Part shown: positions 56,786 through 64,000 of the stretch, piece after piece
Numbering within the stretch: the first letter of the stretch is position 1
How the letters are laid out: each line of letters begins with the position of its first letter
Origin: Segetibacter aerophilus
GTDB lineage: Bacteria > Bacteroidota > Bacteroidia > Chitinophagales > Chitinophagaceae
Assembly (NCBI RefSeq): GCF_007991655.1
Contig: NZ_BJYT01000013.1
Location: 1-64,000, forward strand
Length of the DNA: 64,000 bases
Reading direction: 5' to 3'
Notes under the pieces: generated by a model
The model's database searches: none
What the model saw: the letters and a program-made list of their open reading frames with translations, nothing else
Told to the model about the DNA's origin: nothing
Translations under genes and position numbers: made by a program

Positions 56786-57622
56786 TTACAAGTCCGTTCT
56801 AACTTCAGTAAATCTTTGAGGAAATAGTGTTTTTGCAATTCGCTTATTCAAGCCCTTTAGAAAACCTCCTTCCATTTGTATGCGTCTGTCAGTTGTCCAA
56901 ACAAGAGCGCCAGATGTAGTAACGTTTCGCAATTTCCCAAAGCCTTTGTCTCTTAATTTCAAAGCCAACCAACCGTCTTCGTTGCTACCAACAGGATGAT
57001 TAAATCCTTCTACTGCCAGGCCATGCTCTCTTCTAAAGCAAGAATTAAAACCGTAAACATTTACCGCTTCTTCTTTAAAATGCCGATTGTAACGCCTCAA
57101 CAGGTTTGTCGCAGACTCATAAAGAAAGTAGGTGAAACGTGAAGTGCCTCCCGTAGGTATAAAACAGAAACGCCCATAAGTCAGCGAAATTGCAGTGTCT
57201 TTTTCTAATGGCGCAACCATTGCATCAATCCAGTTATATGGATAAATGGTATCAGCATCAGCGTTTAGAATGTATTTGCCTGCCGCTACTTGTAAGCCGG
57301 CATTTCTTGCAGCCGTTATTCCCTGCTTTTTTTCTAAGATGCATTTTACACTGGTTGGCCGCACCAGTTCTTCTGTGTTATCTGAAGAATTATTGTTGAC
57401 AACGATAATTTCAACCGATTTCGCAGTTGTATTTACAGCTAAAGAATGTAACGTTTTAAGAATGTTTTTTTCCTCGTTAAATGCGGGAATAATAATAGAA
57501 ACATCACAGACGCCACTTTTTTTTAAGCGCTGATTATTTGTTTTTATTATTTCAATTCTGTCTGCTGCGGAAACATTTTTCCAAATGTTTCTTATACCGG
57601 GCGGTATGAATAAAGTGCTCAT
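56786..57622 (-). CDS. Glycosyltransferase family 2 (right flank)
   Basis: The 278-residue soluble enzyme has SIIIPAFNEEKNILKTLHSL, a DxD-type segment (NADADTIYPYNW) and a catalytic acid in NEDGWLALKLRDKG. It lies 45 bases after the sugar-phosphate transferase gene in the same direction and probably adds one of the early sugars of the repeat unit. Confidence 0.88.
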   Translation of the reverse strand: MSTLFIPPGIRNIWKNVSAADRIEIIKTNNQRLKKSGVCDVSIIIPAFNEEKNILKTLHSLAVNTTAKSVEIIVVNNNSSDNTEELVRPTSVKCILEKKQGITAARNAGLQVAAGKYILNADADTIYPYNWIDAMVAPLEKDTAISLTYGRFCFIPTGGTSRFTYFLYESATNLLRRYNRHFKEEAVNVYGFNSCFRREHGLAVEGFNHPVGSNEDGWLALKLRDKGFGKLRNVTTSGALVWTTDRRIQMEGGFLKGLNKRIAKTLFPQRFTEVRTDL

Positions 57623-57667
57623 ATACTCTTTGATGAATACATCTTTGTCTAAAGGGCGACTACAAAT

Positions 57668-58795
57668 TTATACTTGACTTTTTTGGAACAAAGCTGCCGG
57701 AGTGTTGGCCATGATATATAGATCGAAAATAGGGCTTGCTCTTCTTGCATACACAATGTCAAGATCTACTCGCTCTTTGACGGACATTTCAGCTTTTCCT
57801 CTTTTTTTGATTTGCCAAAAACCGGTCATCCCCGCCGGGGCTGAAAATCGTTCTACAAAATCGTTGGTAGTTAACGTAGCGGCCTCGTACAATGGAAGAG
57901 GTCGGTTGCCGACCAGGGACATGTCACCTAACAAAATATTGAAAAGTTGAGGCAATTCATCAAGACTACTGTTACGTAAAAATTTGCCGACACGTGTTAC
58001 GCGGGGATCATCATTAAGTTTAAAAAACAGGGGGCCATCTTTGGTTAAATCATATTGGTTAAGATGAGCTAGCTCACTAATCTTTTTATCTGCGTCCTTT
58101 ATCATCGTTCTAAACTTATAAAACTTAAAAATTTTATAGCCTCTTCCTGCGCGCAAAGAGCTATAAAAGATTGGCCCTTTTGAATCGAGTCGTATAGCGA
58201 TGGATATTAAGATTAATAGAGGTAACAACAGTAAAATGAGCACAGCTCCGACGGACATGTCAAACACCTTTTTTAAGAAAAAAGAAAAATCCCGGGCTTT
58301 CATTTTACCGTGTACACGTAACTCTTTTGAGTTATAGTATAGCCGCTTACGATTGCTTGTATTCTTTCCCTCTATAGCGTTCTTTACTACCAAATCAAGG
58401 TCTTCTGATTCGATGTCTACTACTTCGTCCACCAGTTCGAAAGCCTTCAAAAACTTGGCTTCGTTCTTAGTCAGCTTCCGTGAGTTGTAAATAATAATAG
58501 TGTTAGTTTTTTCTTTGATGCTGGATGTGAACCTTTCGAGGGTGGCCACTGCCAAAGCAATGTCAATAACCACCACTCTATATGTGTGGCTGGCAATTGC
58601 AAGAACCTGTTTTTTTGCTTCAGTAAAATCTCCTGCAACATATCGTTTACCAATGTAGTTGTTAGAGAAAGAAGCGTTTGAACTTTCAATAAAAAAAATA
58701 GGAAGTTTAGTTTCAGGCCTGTCGAAAAAATCTGAAGTCCGGAACCATTGTCTCTTAAAATTTTCCCTCGGTATTAGTTCACTTTCTAAATTCAT
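57668..58795 (-). CDS. Undecaprenyl-phosphate sugar-phosphate transferase (initiating enzyme) with receiver-like N-terminus
   Basis: The 375-residue protein has an N-terminal alpha/beta domain (about 30-140) that resembles a response-regulator receiver fold without the aspartate phosphorylation site. A membrane span (about 178-200) leads to the bacterial sugar transferase domain: KFYKFRTMIKDAD, SLDELPQLFNILLGDMSLVGNRP, and GMTGFWQI. Such enzymes attach the first sugar-1-phosphate to undecaprenyl phosphate. Unlike WcaJ it has only one membrane segment, like PglC-type small enzymes. It follows the stand-alone receiver gene by 37 bases. Confidence 0.9.
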   Translation of the reverse strand: MNLESELIPRENFKRQWFRTSDFFDRPETKLPIFFIESSNASFSNNYIGKRYVAGDFTEAKKQVLAIASHTYRVVVIDIALAVATLERFTSSIKEKTNTIIIYNSRKLTKNEAKFLKAFELVDEVVDIESEDLDLVVKNAIEGKNTSNRKRLYYNSKELRVHGKMKARDFSFFLKKVFDMSVGAVLILLLLPLLILISIAIRLDSKGPIFYSSLRAGRGYKIFKFYKFRTMIKDADKKISELAHLNQYDLTKDGPLFFKLNDDPRVTRVGKFLRNSSLDELPQLFNILLGDMSLVGNRPLPLYEAATLTTNDFVERFSAPAGMTGFWQIKKRGKAEMSVKERVDLDIVYARRASPIFDLYIMANTPAALFQKSQV

Positions 58796-58832
58796 AATTC
58801 CTTGCTATTGAATTAAAATGTTATACACTTAG

Positions 58833-59243
58833 TTACGCTACATAAGTAAGTGCCTGTTGTTGTAAGATTTTATTTGCGGCTGCAATCAATTTGACCGGAT
58901 CAAATGGCTTGAGAAAGTAATGAGGAAGGATATCCTGGTCAAACTTCTTTATTATTTTCTGATCGGTCAGAAGCAGAATAACGGGTTTTGAATAAAGAGA
59001 ACTGTTGCTTAAGAATTGTATTAAGTCAACACTTTCCTGTGTCTCAAAGTCTGCATCTACGATAAGAAGATCGATATTCCCAATCGTTTTCAGTTTAGTA
59101 ATACCGGCGGCAATATCATCTGCAGGTATCAGGCTATAACTTTCTGATAGGGTCGTTTTCAAAAGATAATTCATAGGCTTATTGCCCGTAATGCTCAAAA
59201 TTTTTTTTCGCACCTTAAGTAGTTGTTGTTGGTTAACAATCAA
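58833..59243 (-). CDS. Stand-alone atypical receiver-domain protein
   Basis: The 136-residue protein is a single CheY-like fold. Asp63 is in VDADF where the phospho-acceptor belongs, and Lys112 is in YFLKPFDP. The first-strand acidic pair that binds Mg2+ is replaced (KKILSITGNKP), so phosphorylation may be weak or absent. The frame starts at TTG 59243; a GTG at 59213 is also possible. It is the first gene of the operon receiver-sugar transferase-GT2 and may regulate EPS initiation by binding the transferase, whose own N-terminus is receiver-like. Confidence 0.75.
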   Translation of the reverse strand: MIVNQQQLLKVRKKILSITGNKPMNYLLKTTLSESYSLIPADDIAAGITKLKTIGNIDLLIVDADFETQESVDLIQFLSNSSLYSKPVILLLTDQKIIKKFDQDILPHYFLKPFDPVKLIAAANKILQQQALTYVA

Positions 59244-59665
59244 AAAATCTAAAAAAGACAGAACCGATGCAATTATTAAAAATGTTAATAGTGCATGTTT
59301 TTTAATTCTTCAGAATGATGGATTGGTCTATTACAACAGGTACTAACTGAGGCTTTAGTTGTAGAATAAGAGGATAAAATATACCAGGTAAAGAAGCTTT
59401 AAACTAGAGATGATCACCGGTTTAGCTAACCGTAATTTTACGGGTTTAATAGTATATATACTTAAGACGGGCTATAGCAAAAAAAGATGCGTTGAAAGGC
59501 AAAAAGTTTTTGACTACGGAAGGTGCTAGTTATTTATGTGGATACGAGTCCAATTCGTATCCCCAAATAAACATTTTACTAACAGGTATAAGGTGGAGAC
59601 TGGTCCCACGATCGCATAACGAATGAGACATCTGGAAATTATAAAAAGCATTTAGACGACTGATC
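59244..59665. other. Intergenic region with an extended hairpin
   Basis: The 422-base gap separates the EPS right flank from the TIR-domain gene. It has no gene. A stem-loop at 59540-59562 (GGATACGA paired with TCGTATCC around GTCCAAT) is extended by matching A/T-rich flanks, but has no T-run. It may end the leftward TPR-TIR transcript or be a regulatory site. Confidence 0.5.
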
Positions 59666-60736
59666 TTATGAATGATCCTTTTTTAAAATAATGTCAACGC
59701 TGCCTGAGCCAGGAAAGTAGTCAAGCTTTTGAGAATAGAAACCTTTTTTGGTTACCGATAAAATGTATTGATCTTTTTGCATTTGGTACGGCAGATTTAC
59801 TTTAAAAATTCCGCCAGCATTACTCCGGATAATTGTATCGCCATCTATTGCAATTGAGCACCCTTCAATTCCATTGCCTTTACCATCCCTTATATTTCCA
59901 TACACTGATGCTAAGGTACCATCTGGTACAATTGAAATATATGTCTCACTCTTATTTAAAATAACTGAGTCAGTCTTGAGCTTCCAATTCCTTGCGTTGA
60001 GCTCTGCACCAATTTTTTTTCCGCTAAATGAAATAGGAATTTGCTGAAAGGTTATAGACTGATTAGGCAGGATGCTTTTCTTATCTTCTTTGTTGCCAAT
60101 AAAAAAGCTGATATCCCCACCTTCAAATGCAGGGTAATTGGGATGAAGTTTTAATGCAGCATCCGGCCTTACGAAAACGGTGGCATCAAAAGGCTTGTTT
60201 TTTTCATTTAAATAGTATGATAGCACGGCTAAAAGCACCAGTAGCGAAATGCCCGGCATCAGCCATTTCGATTTCAGGAGCCCTTCCCGTTTTCGCTTAT
60301 AAACAGGATCCTGGTAGTCCTTGCCAACATAAGCCGCAACGCGTTCGAAATTTTCGCCTTTATAGAAAATGACCTCGAAATAACGCAAACTAGCAGGAAG
60401 GTCTTTTATCTCGATATCGTCTGTGACAACGGTAAGAATATTTCCGTGTTTTCGTCCCGCCCTTTTTTCGCTTATAAAAAATCCCCATTCAGCTTCAAGC
60501 CATGGTGAACTTAGATACTCTACTTTAGAGCTTACTACAATCATATGTTTGCATTCATCTAGGGCTTTGTCAATAGCCTTTCGATAGTCGCTGCTTCCAA
60601 GCTGTGGTAATGTTTCTGAGGATAGAAACACTGATAGACCCTTTGATGTTAGGTAGTGGCTAAGTGCTTTTGCGAGTTCAGCATCCGCGCTTTTGTGTGA
60701 TATAAAAATGTCTTTTGCTGTGTGATTTTCTACCAT
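59666..60736 (-). CDS. TIR-transmembrane-carboxypeptidase-regulatory-like protein
   Basis: The 356-residue protein starts with a TIR domain (about 7-140): DIFISHKSADAELAKAL, then a loop with FLSSETLPQLGSSD, then SSPWLEAEW in which Glu83 is in the position of the catalytic glutamate of NAD-cleaving TIRs. A membrane span covers about 158-176 after a basic stretch, so the TIR domain should face the cytosol. The C-terminal periplasmic part (about 270-356) has the fold of carboxypeptidase-regulatory-like domains (SVYGNIRDGKGNGIEGCSIAI). It follows the TPR gene by 14 bases. A signalling or defence role is inferred from the TIR family. Confidence 0.8.
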   Translation of the reverse strand: MVENHTAKDIFISHKSADAELAKALSHYLTSKGLSVFLSSETLPQLGSSDYRKAIDKALDECKHMIVVSSKVEYLSSPWLEAEWGFFISEKRAGRKHGNILTVVTDDIEIKDLPASLRYFEVIFYKGENFERVAAYVGKDYQDPVYKRKREGLLKSKWLMPGISLLVLLAVLSYYLNEKNKPFDATVFVRPDAALKLHPNYPAFEGGDISFFIGNKEDKKSILPNQSITFQQIPISFSGKKIGAELNARNWKLKTDSVILNKSETYISIVPDGTLASVYGNIRDGKGNGIEGCSIAIDGDTIIRSNAGGIFKVNLPYQMQKDQYILSVTKKGFYSQKLDYFPGSGSVDIILKKDHS

Positions 60737-60750
60737 AAGTCATCATAATT

Positions 60751-63444
60751 CTAGTCGACGAGAAGACCTTTTATTTTATTAAAGTCTGGATGGGTAATGT
60801 CAGCTTTTTCCAGTTGCGCAAAGTCGTCGAGGAACATGCTTACGTAGCTTCTATCATCATACGATTTACCCTTCAACGATAGATACACCTTCTTTGCTTC
60901 TTCAAATTTATTCTGGAGCAACAGTGCCACTGCAAGGTTCGCATTTACATACTCCATCTCTTTATCGTACAAGCCTGTTTTTGTAAACCACGGGGTTAAT
61001 GCTTCGCGGGCAGCTTGCTCTGCCTCCGCATATCTTCTATTTAATAATAAGTACCAGGATAGACCATTAAGATCGTGGCCATAAGAAAGGATGTCCGAAA
61101 ATTTTCCGCTCTTAATATAATCTCTCTTCTTTTGAACCAGCAATTGGTGCAGGATAAGTTTATTGTAAGTTGTATTAGCAGACTCGATGTCGGCAACGAG
61201 ACCATTTAACTCATCTTCAACTCTTTCTTTGTCTGTCTTTGAACGGTAAATAGACGGATCAATTGCTTGAGTGCGCTTCAATTCGTTGTTTATGCTTCCT
61301 ATAAAATTTCTCAACGACTTTACGTCTTCGATGTACTTGCCGGGATTCTTTGCTTCTAAACTATTGTACGTTTCTAATAACTCCTGAAACTGACTCAAAG
61401 ATTTTCTTATACTATTTTCATTTTCCTGCTTTGAGTAAAATACACGTGAGTGATAGTCATTGGCGGCAATATCATATCTACAACTTGCTATCTCTTCTTC
61501 TAAATTTTCTTTATTAGTCAAAGACCAACGTTGATAAATAGCAAGGGCACTGTTAAATAATAGTCTGGCTGAAGCTGAATTCCTTGTTGGGTAGAGTTGC
61601 CCCAATCTATGTTGTACCCCCGCCAGTGGCAGTTCGAACATTTCTGGTACAAGTTTCGAAAATTTCTCAAAAATCAATAGCGTCTCTGTAAAGAATGCCT
61701 CAGCCGAATCTCTGTCATTTGCTTCTCTAAAAAACACTCCCATTTGATTGTATGTCTCTGCTAATACAGGTTCGTAAACACCGGGAGCACGAGTGGCAAG
61801 ACTCTTTGCTATCTCCATTGCTTTACCAAGATAATTACGTGCAGCAGTACTGTCATGTTTTTCTACAGCATAAGTTCCCAAGTCACTACGGGCCGTGTAT
61901 AGGCCTCCTAAATTGGTTAAAACACTAGCAACATAAGGATCGAATACTGTAGGAGAAGTTTGTTGAAACTTCCTGTAAACAGCCAACGCATTTTCCAGTG
62001 CGACCTTGGCACCGTCATACTTTTTCTGGTTTAAGTACAACTGCCCCAGGTTATTTTCAATTTCTGCTATTTCAATTTCGTTTGATAGAGGGTCCGTTTC
62101 GTTCAGATTTTTTCGAAGCTCGAGGGCCTGTTTAAATGTAGTTTCTGCCGACTTATAATTTTCTCTTTTAAGATAAAACACCCCTAAATTGTTTTGAACC
62201 TCTGCGACCCCCGCTTCATATAATTTCGGGCTCGTTTGTTCAACCGATTTGTAAGTAGCCAGCGCCTGCCTCAATTCACTTTCTGCCTCTTTATAAAGAT
62301 GTTTATCTACGTAAAGTTGTGATAACCCAATTAGCGCTTCGCATGCACCTTTAGAGTAGGAAACAGGGTTGCTGTTAGAAAGTTGCTTATAGAGGTTATA
62401 GGCTTCTTTCAAGGCCTCCTCCGATGCCTTATATTGATACTTGCTTTTCAAGACAAGTCCTAAATCATACTGAGCTCTTGCAAGGTTTGAACTAAATGCA
62501 CCGGGGTTTGCTTGCTTTAATCTTGTGTAGGTGGTTAATGCCTTTTTTAAGATTACGTGGGCTTTGTCGAAATCGTTCTGGCCTTGTAAAAATTCGCCAT
62601 AGTGCAGTTCGTTTTCGTAATCCGAGCTATCATTTTCGGCCAAAAACTTCAACTTCCGCTCGGCGGTTTTCCAATCAAAGCGAAGCTTTGAAAGATTTAT
62701 TTCTTCTTTTAGATTTCGTCTATGAAGGTCTATAGTGTTATAAATAAGCCGCGACGCAGAGTCCTGATCTTGTCCATTCTTATTTAACTGCTTTAATCTC
62801 TCGTTGGCTAACAGCAAATTTTTTTCGCTTTGCAACGTCTCGCGTAGCAGAATCGATTCCTCTATTTTGCCTTGAGCAAAGTATGCATAAGCAGCTTTTT
62901 CTGTTTCTGATACCTGGTCGAGATTTACCCTGCTTAAAGTTTCAGCGAGCTCGTAAAGATTCCTCTTTGATCGAACAAATTGGTCGTCGAGGGAGTCTGT
63001 TATTTTCTGAAAGTCTTTGCTTTGTTTATTTAATTCCGCTTTTTTCTTCTGTAGGGCCTCGCGTAAGATCTTGTTTAACAGTTTAAAGTTGTCCTGGTTT
63101 TGCTTTGCCCAAACATCTGCCCGGCACATGATAATTGTATGTGGATGGTTGAAAGGATCAAGGGGCAAGTTTACCTCCAGCCTGTTTTTCTCCGTTATTA
63201 CCCATTGTTCTTTCTCCAAAACCAGCACCGTATTATAACCTGGTTTTCCGTTTTGAAACGTGAGGGTAAAACTTCCATTGTCAGTTGTTGCTGTCTGGTT
63301 GGCAAACCCTGATTTGACCATAACCCCTGGAACTGGTTTGTTATTACTGTTCTGTTCCAAAACATATCCGAAAAGCTTTTGTCCCTGGCAGTTAAGGATA
63401 CAAAAAATGAAACAGAAGGCTGCAGCTATAAAGAGTTTACCCAT
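60751..63444 (-). CDS. Secreted TPR-repeat protein with carboxypeptidase-regulatory-like N-terminus
   Basis: The 897-residue protein has a signal peptide (residues 1-21, ending NCQG) and a short CarboxypepD_reg-like beta-domain (about 22-90: KLFGYVLEQNSNNKPVPGV). It then has a coiled-coil stretch (100-200) and at least seven kinesin-light-chain-like TPR units of about 45-55 residues (for example NNLGVFYLKRENYKSAETTFKQ and NNLGQLYLNQKKYDGAKVALEN, split for naming). No enzymatic domain is visible. Its tight pairing with the TIR-TM gene suggests the two products meet in the periplasm. Confidence 0.82.
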   Translation of the reverse strand: MGKLFIAAAFCFIFCILNCQGQKLFGYVLEQNSNNKPVPGVMVKSGFANQTATTDNGSFTLTFQNGKPGYNTVLVLEKEQWVITEKNRLEVNLPLDPFNHPHTIIMCRADVWAKQNQDNFKLLNKILREALQKKKAELNKQSKDFQKITDSLDDQFVRSKRNLYELAETLSRVNLDQVSETEKAAYAYFAQGKIEESILLRETLQSEKNLLLANERLKQLNKNGQDQDSASRLIYNTIDLHRRNLKEEINLSKLRFDWKTAERKLKFLAENDSSDYENELHYGEFLQGQNDFDKAHVILKKALTTYTRLKQANPGAFSSNLARAQYDLGLVLKSKYQYKASEEALKEAYNLYKQLSNSNPVSYSKGACEALIGLSQLYVDKHLYKEAESELRQALATYKSVEQTSPKLYEAGVAEVQNNLGVFYLKRENYKSAETTFKQALELRKNLNETDPLSNEIEIAEIENNLGQLYLNQKKYDGAKVALENALAVYRKFQQTSPTVFDPYVASVLTNLGGLYTARSDLGTYAVEKHDSTAARNYLGKAMEIAKSLATRAPGVYEPVLAETYNQMGVFFREANDRDSAEAFFTETLLIFEKFSKLVPEMFELPLAGVQHRLGQLYPTRNSASARLLFNSALAIYQRWSLTNKENLEEEIASCRYDIAANDYHSRVFYSKQENENSIRKSLSQFQELLETYNSLEAKNPGKYIEDVKSLRNFIGSINNELKRTQAIDPSIYRSKTDKERVEDELNGLVADIESANTTYNKLILHQLLVQKKRDYIKSGKFSDILSYGHDLNGLSWYLLLNRRYAEAEQAAREALTPWFTKTGLYDKEMEYVNANLAVALLLQNKFEEAKKVYLSLKGKSYDDRSYVSMFLDDFAQLEKADITHPDFNKIKGLLVD

Positions 63445-63671
63445 GTTTTACTAGTTGTTGTTCAACCACGTCTTTAAGTTTTGTCTTGAAACAGTTGGGC
63501 GATCAAGCTTTAATTTACATCAAAAATGTGGAGAATAGAACGCTTGTCGCCTGCTAGGAAATGAAGGGGAAAGGACATGCCTCACAATAAACTCTGAGCT
63601 TCTCTCTTACGTACTGTTGAAGTACTTCGAACACTCACTGTCAAACCAGATCTCTAACCATATTGCTTCGT

Positions 63672-64000
63672 CTAAGTTTTACCGAACTTTCTTGGGTAAT
63701 AAGAAAAAGTTAGTAGGAAATACTGCTGCAGCCCGTTGGTAATCCTAGTTGTAGTACCATAAGAACTGACACTGTTGGTGATGTTTCTGTACTGCTTTAA
63801 AATGTCCATGGCGGAGAATTTCAATTCACCCTGCTGCTTCATGAACCGGTACGACGCAAATGCATTCCAAAGATTAGTCGGCTTATCTAAGTTTGAATTA
63901 CCAACACGATCGAGCGTACTGCTGAAAGTAAAATTCTTCGGGTAATTGAGAACAGCGCCTAACCTGGTAGTATTATTTGAATTTTTAAACGAAGTAAGTC
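63672..64000 (-). CDS. Outer-membrane beta-barrel protein, C-terminus (partial)
   Basis: The frame runs leftward from the right edge of the window to a TAG at 63672-63674, giving the last 109 codons. The end (FKNSNNTTRLGAVLNYP..., DILKQYRNITNSVSSYGTTT, LQQYFLLTFSYYPRKFG) is the classic C-terminus of OMP_b-brl/TonB-receptor-like barrels in Bacteroidota, with the terminal aromatic strand. The gene continues beyond 64000. Its relation to the TPR-TIR pair, 227 bases downstream in the same orientation, is unknown. Confidence 0.8.
   Translation of the reverse strand, partial: LTSFKNSNNTTRLGAVLNYPKNFTFSSTLDRVGNSNLDKPTNLWNAFASYRFMKQQGELKFSAMDILKQYRNITNSVSSYGTTTRITNGLQQYFLLTFSYYPRKFGKT

Overview
The window looks like chromosomal DNA from a member of the Bacteroidota, most probably a Chitinophagaceae-like soil or freshwater bacterium. 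This is inferred from A/T-rich DNA, a FecA-like TonB receptor, the C-terminus of an OMP_b-brl-type outer-membrane barrel, short GLPGLI/DUF4412-like secreted proteins, PAS-rich hybrid-free histidine kinases and a Wzx/Wzy exopolysaccharide (EPS) locus. No rRNA, tRNA, CRISPR array, insertion sequence or integrase was found.

Left part (1-31.9 kb): a decayed gene end (1-260); a leftward three-gene set for secreted sugar or polyol oxidation (copper-domain/dehydrogenase/HEAT protein, DUF1080 hydrolase, VCBS-repeat lipoprotein); polyphosphate kinase; a TonB receptor; three small secreted or membrane proteins; an aldo/keto reductase; a YdeI/OmdA-type protein; a ferritin-like protein with a histone-H1-like tail followed by nicotinamidase and a small acidic protein; a secreted rhodanese; and an ABC ATPase. 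Then comes a compact kaiC-kaiB-kaiB-histidine kinase operon, followed by a nucleoside hydrolase, RmuC, a TauE/SafE permease, a CrcB fluoride channel and a very large CZB-PAS histidine kinase.

EPS / natural-product island (31.9-59.2 kb): a nearly unbroken rightward run of 14 genes (33564-56775) is flanked by leftward genes. It encodes a TolC-like outer-membrane protein, a Wzc-like co-polymerase with a degenerate nucleotide site, a processive GT2, a 45-residue single-span protein not previously obvious, a Wzy polymerase, a Wzx flippase, a GT-B-like protein, a GT11 fucosyltransferase and another GT-B enzyme. These are followed, without a break, by two giant enzymes: a hybrid NRPS/PKS (A-PCP-KS-AT-ACP-aminotransferase, 2192 aa) and an NRPS termination module (C-A-PCP-TE, 1338 aa). 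Two more GT2 enzymes close the run. On the right flank a GT2, the initiating sugar-phosphate transferase and a stand-alone atypical receiver protein form a leftward operon. The assembly line is complete enough to predict a small beta-amino-acid-containing product (possibly proline-derived) made together with a fucose-containing polysaccharide. This is the most interesting feature of the window.

Right end (59.6-64 kb): a leftward pair, a secreted TPR-repeat protein and a TIR-domain/transmembrane/carboxypeptidase-regulatory-like protein, looks like a trans-envelope sensor with a possible NADase output. The window ends inside an outer-membrane barrel gene. Short dispersed repeats with the core TTGCGTCGCAC sit in four intergenic gaps.
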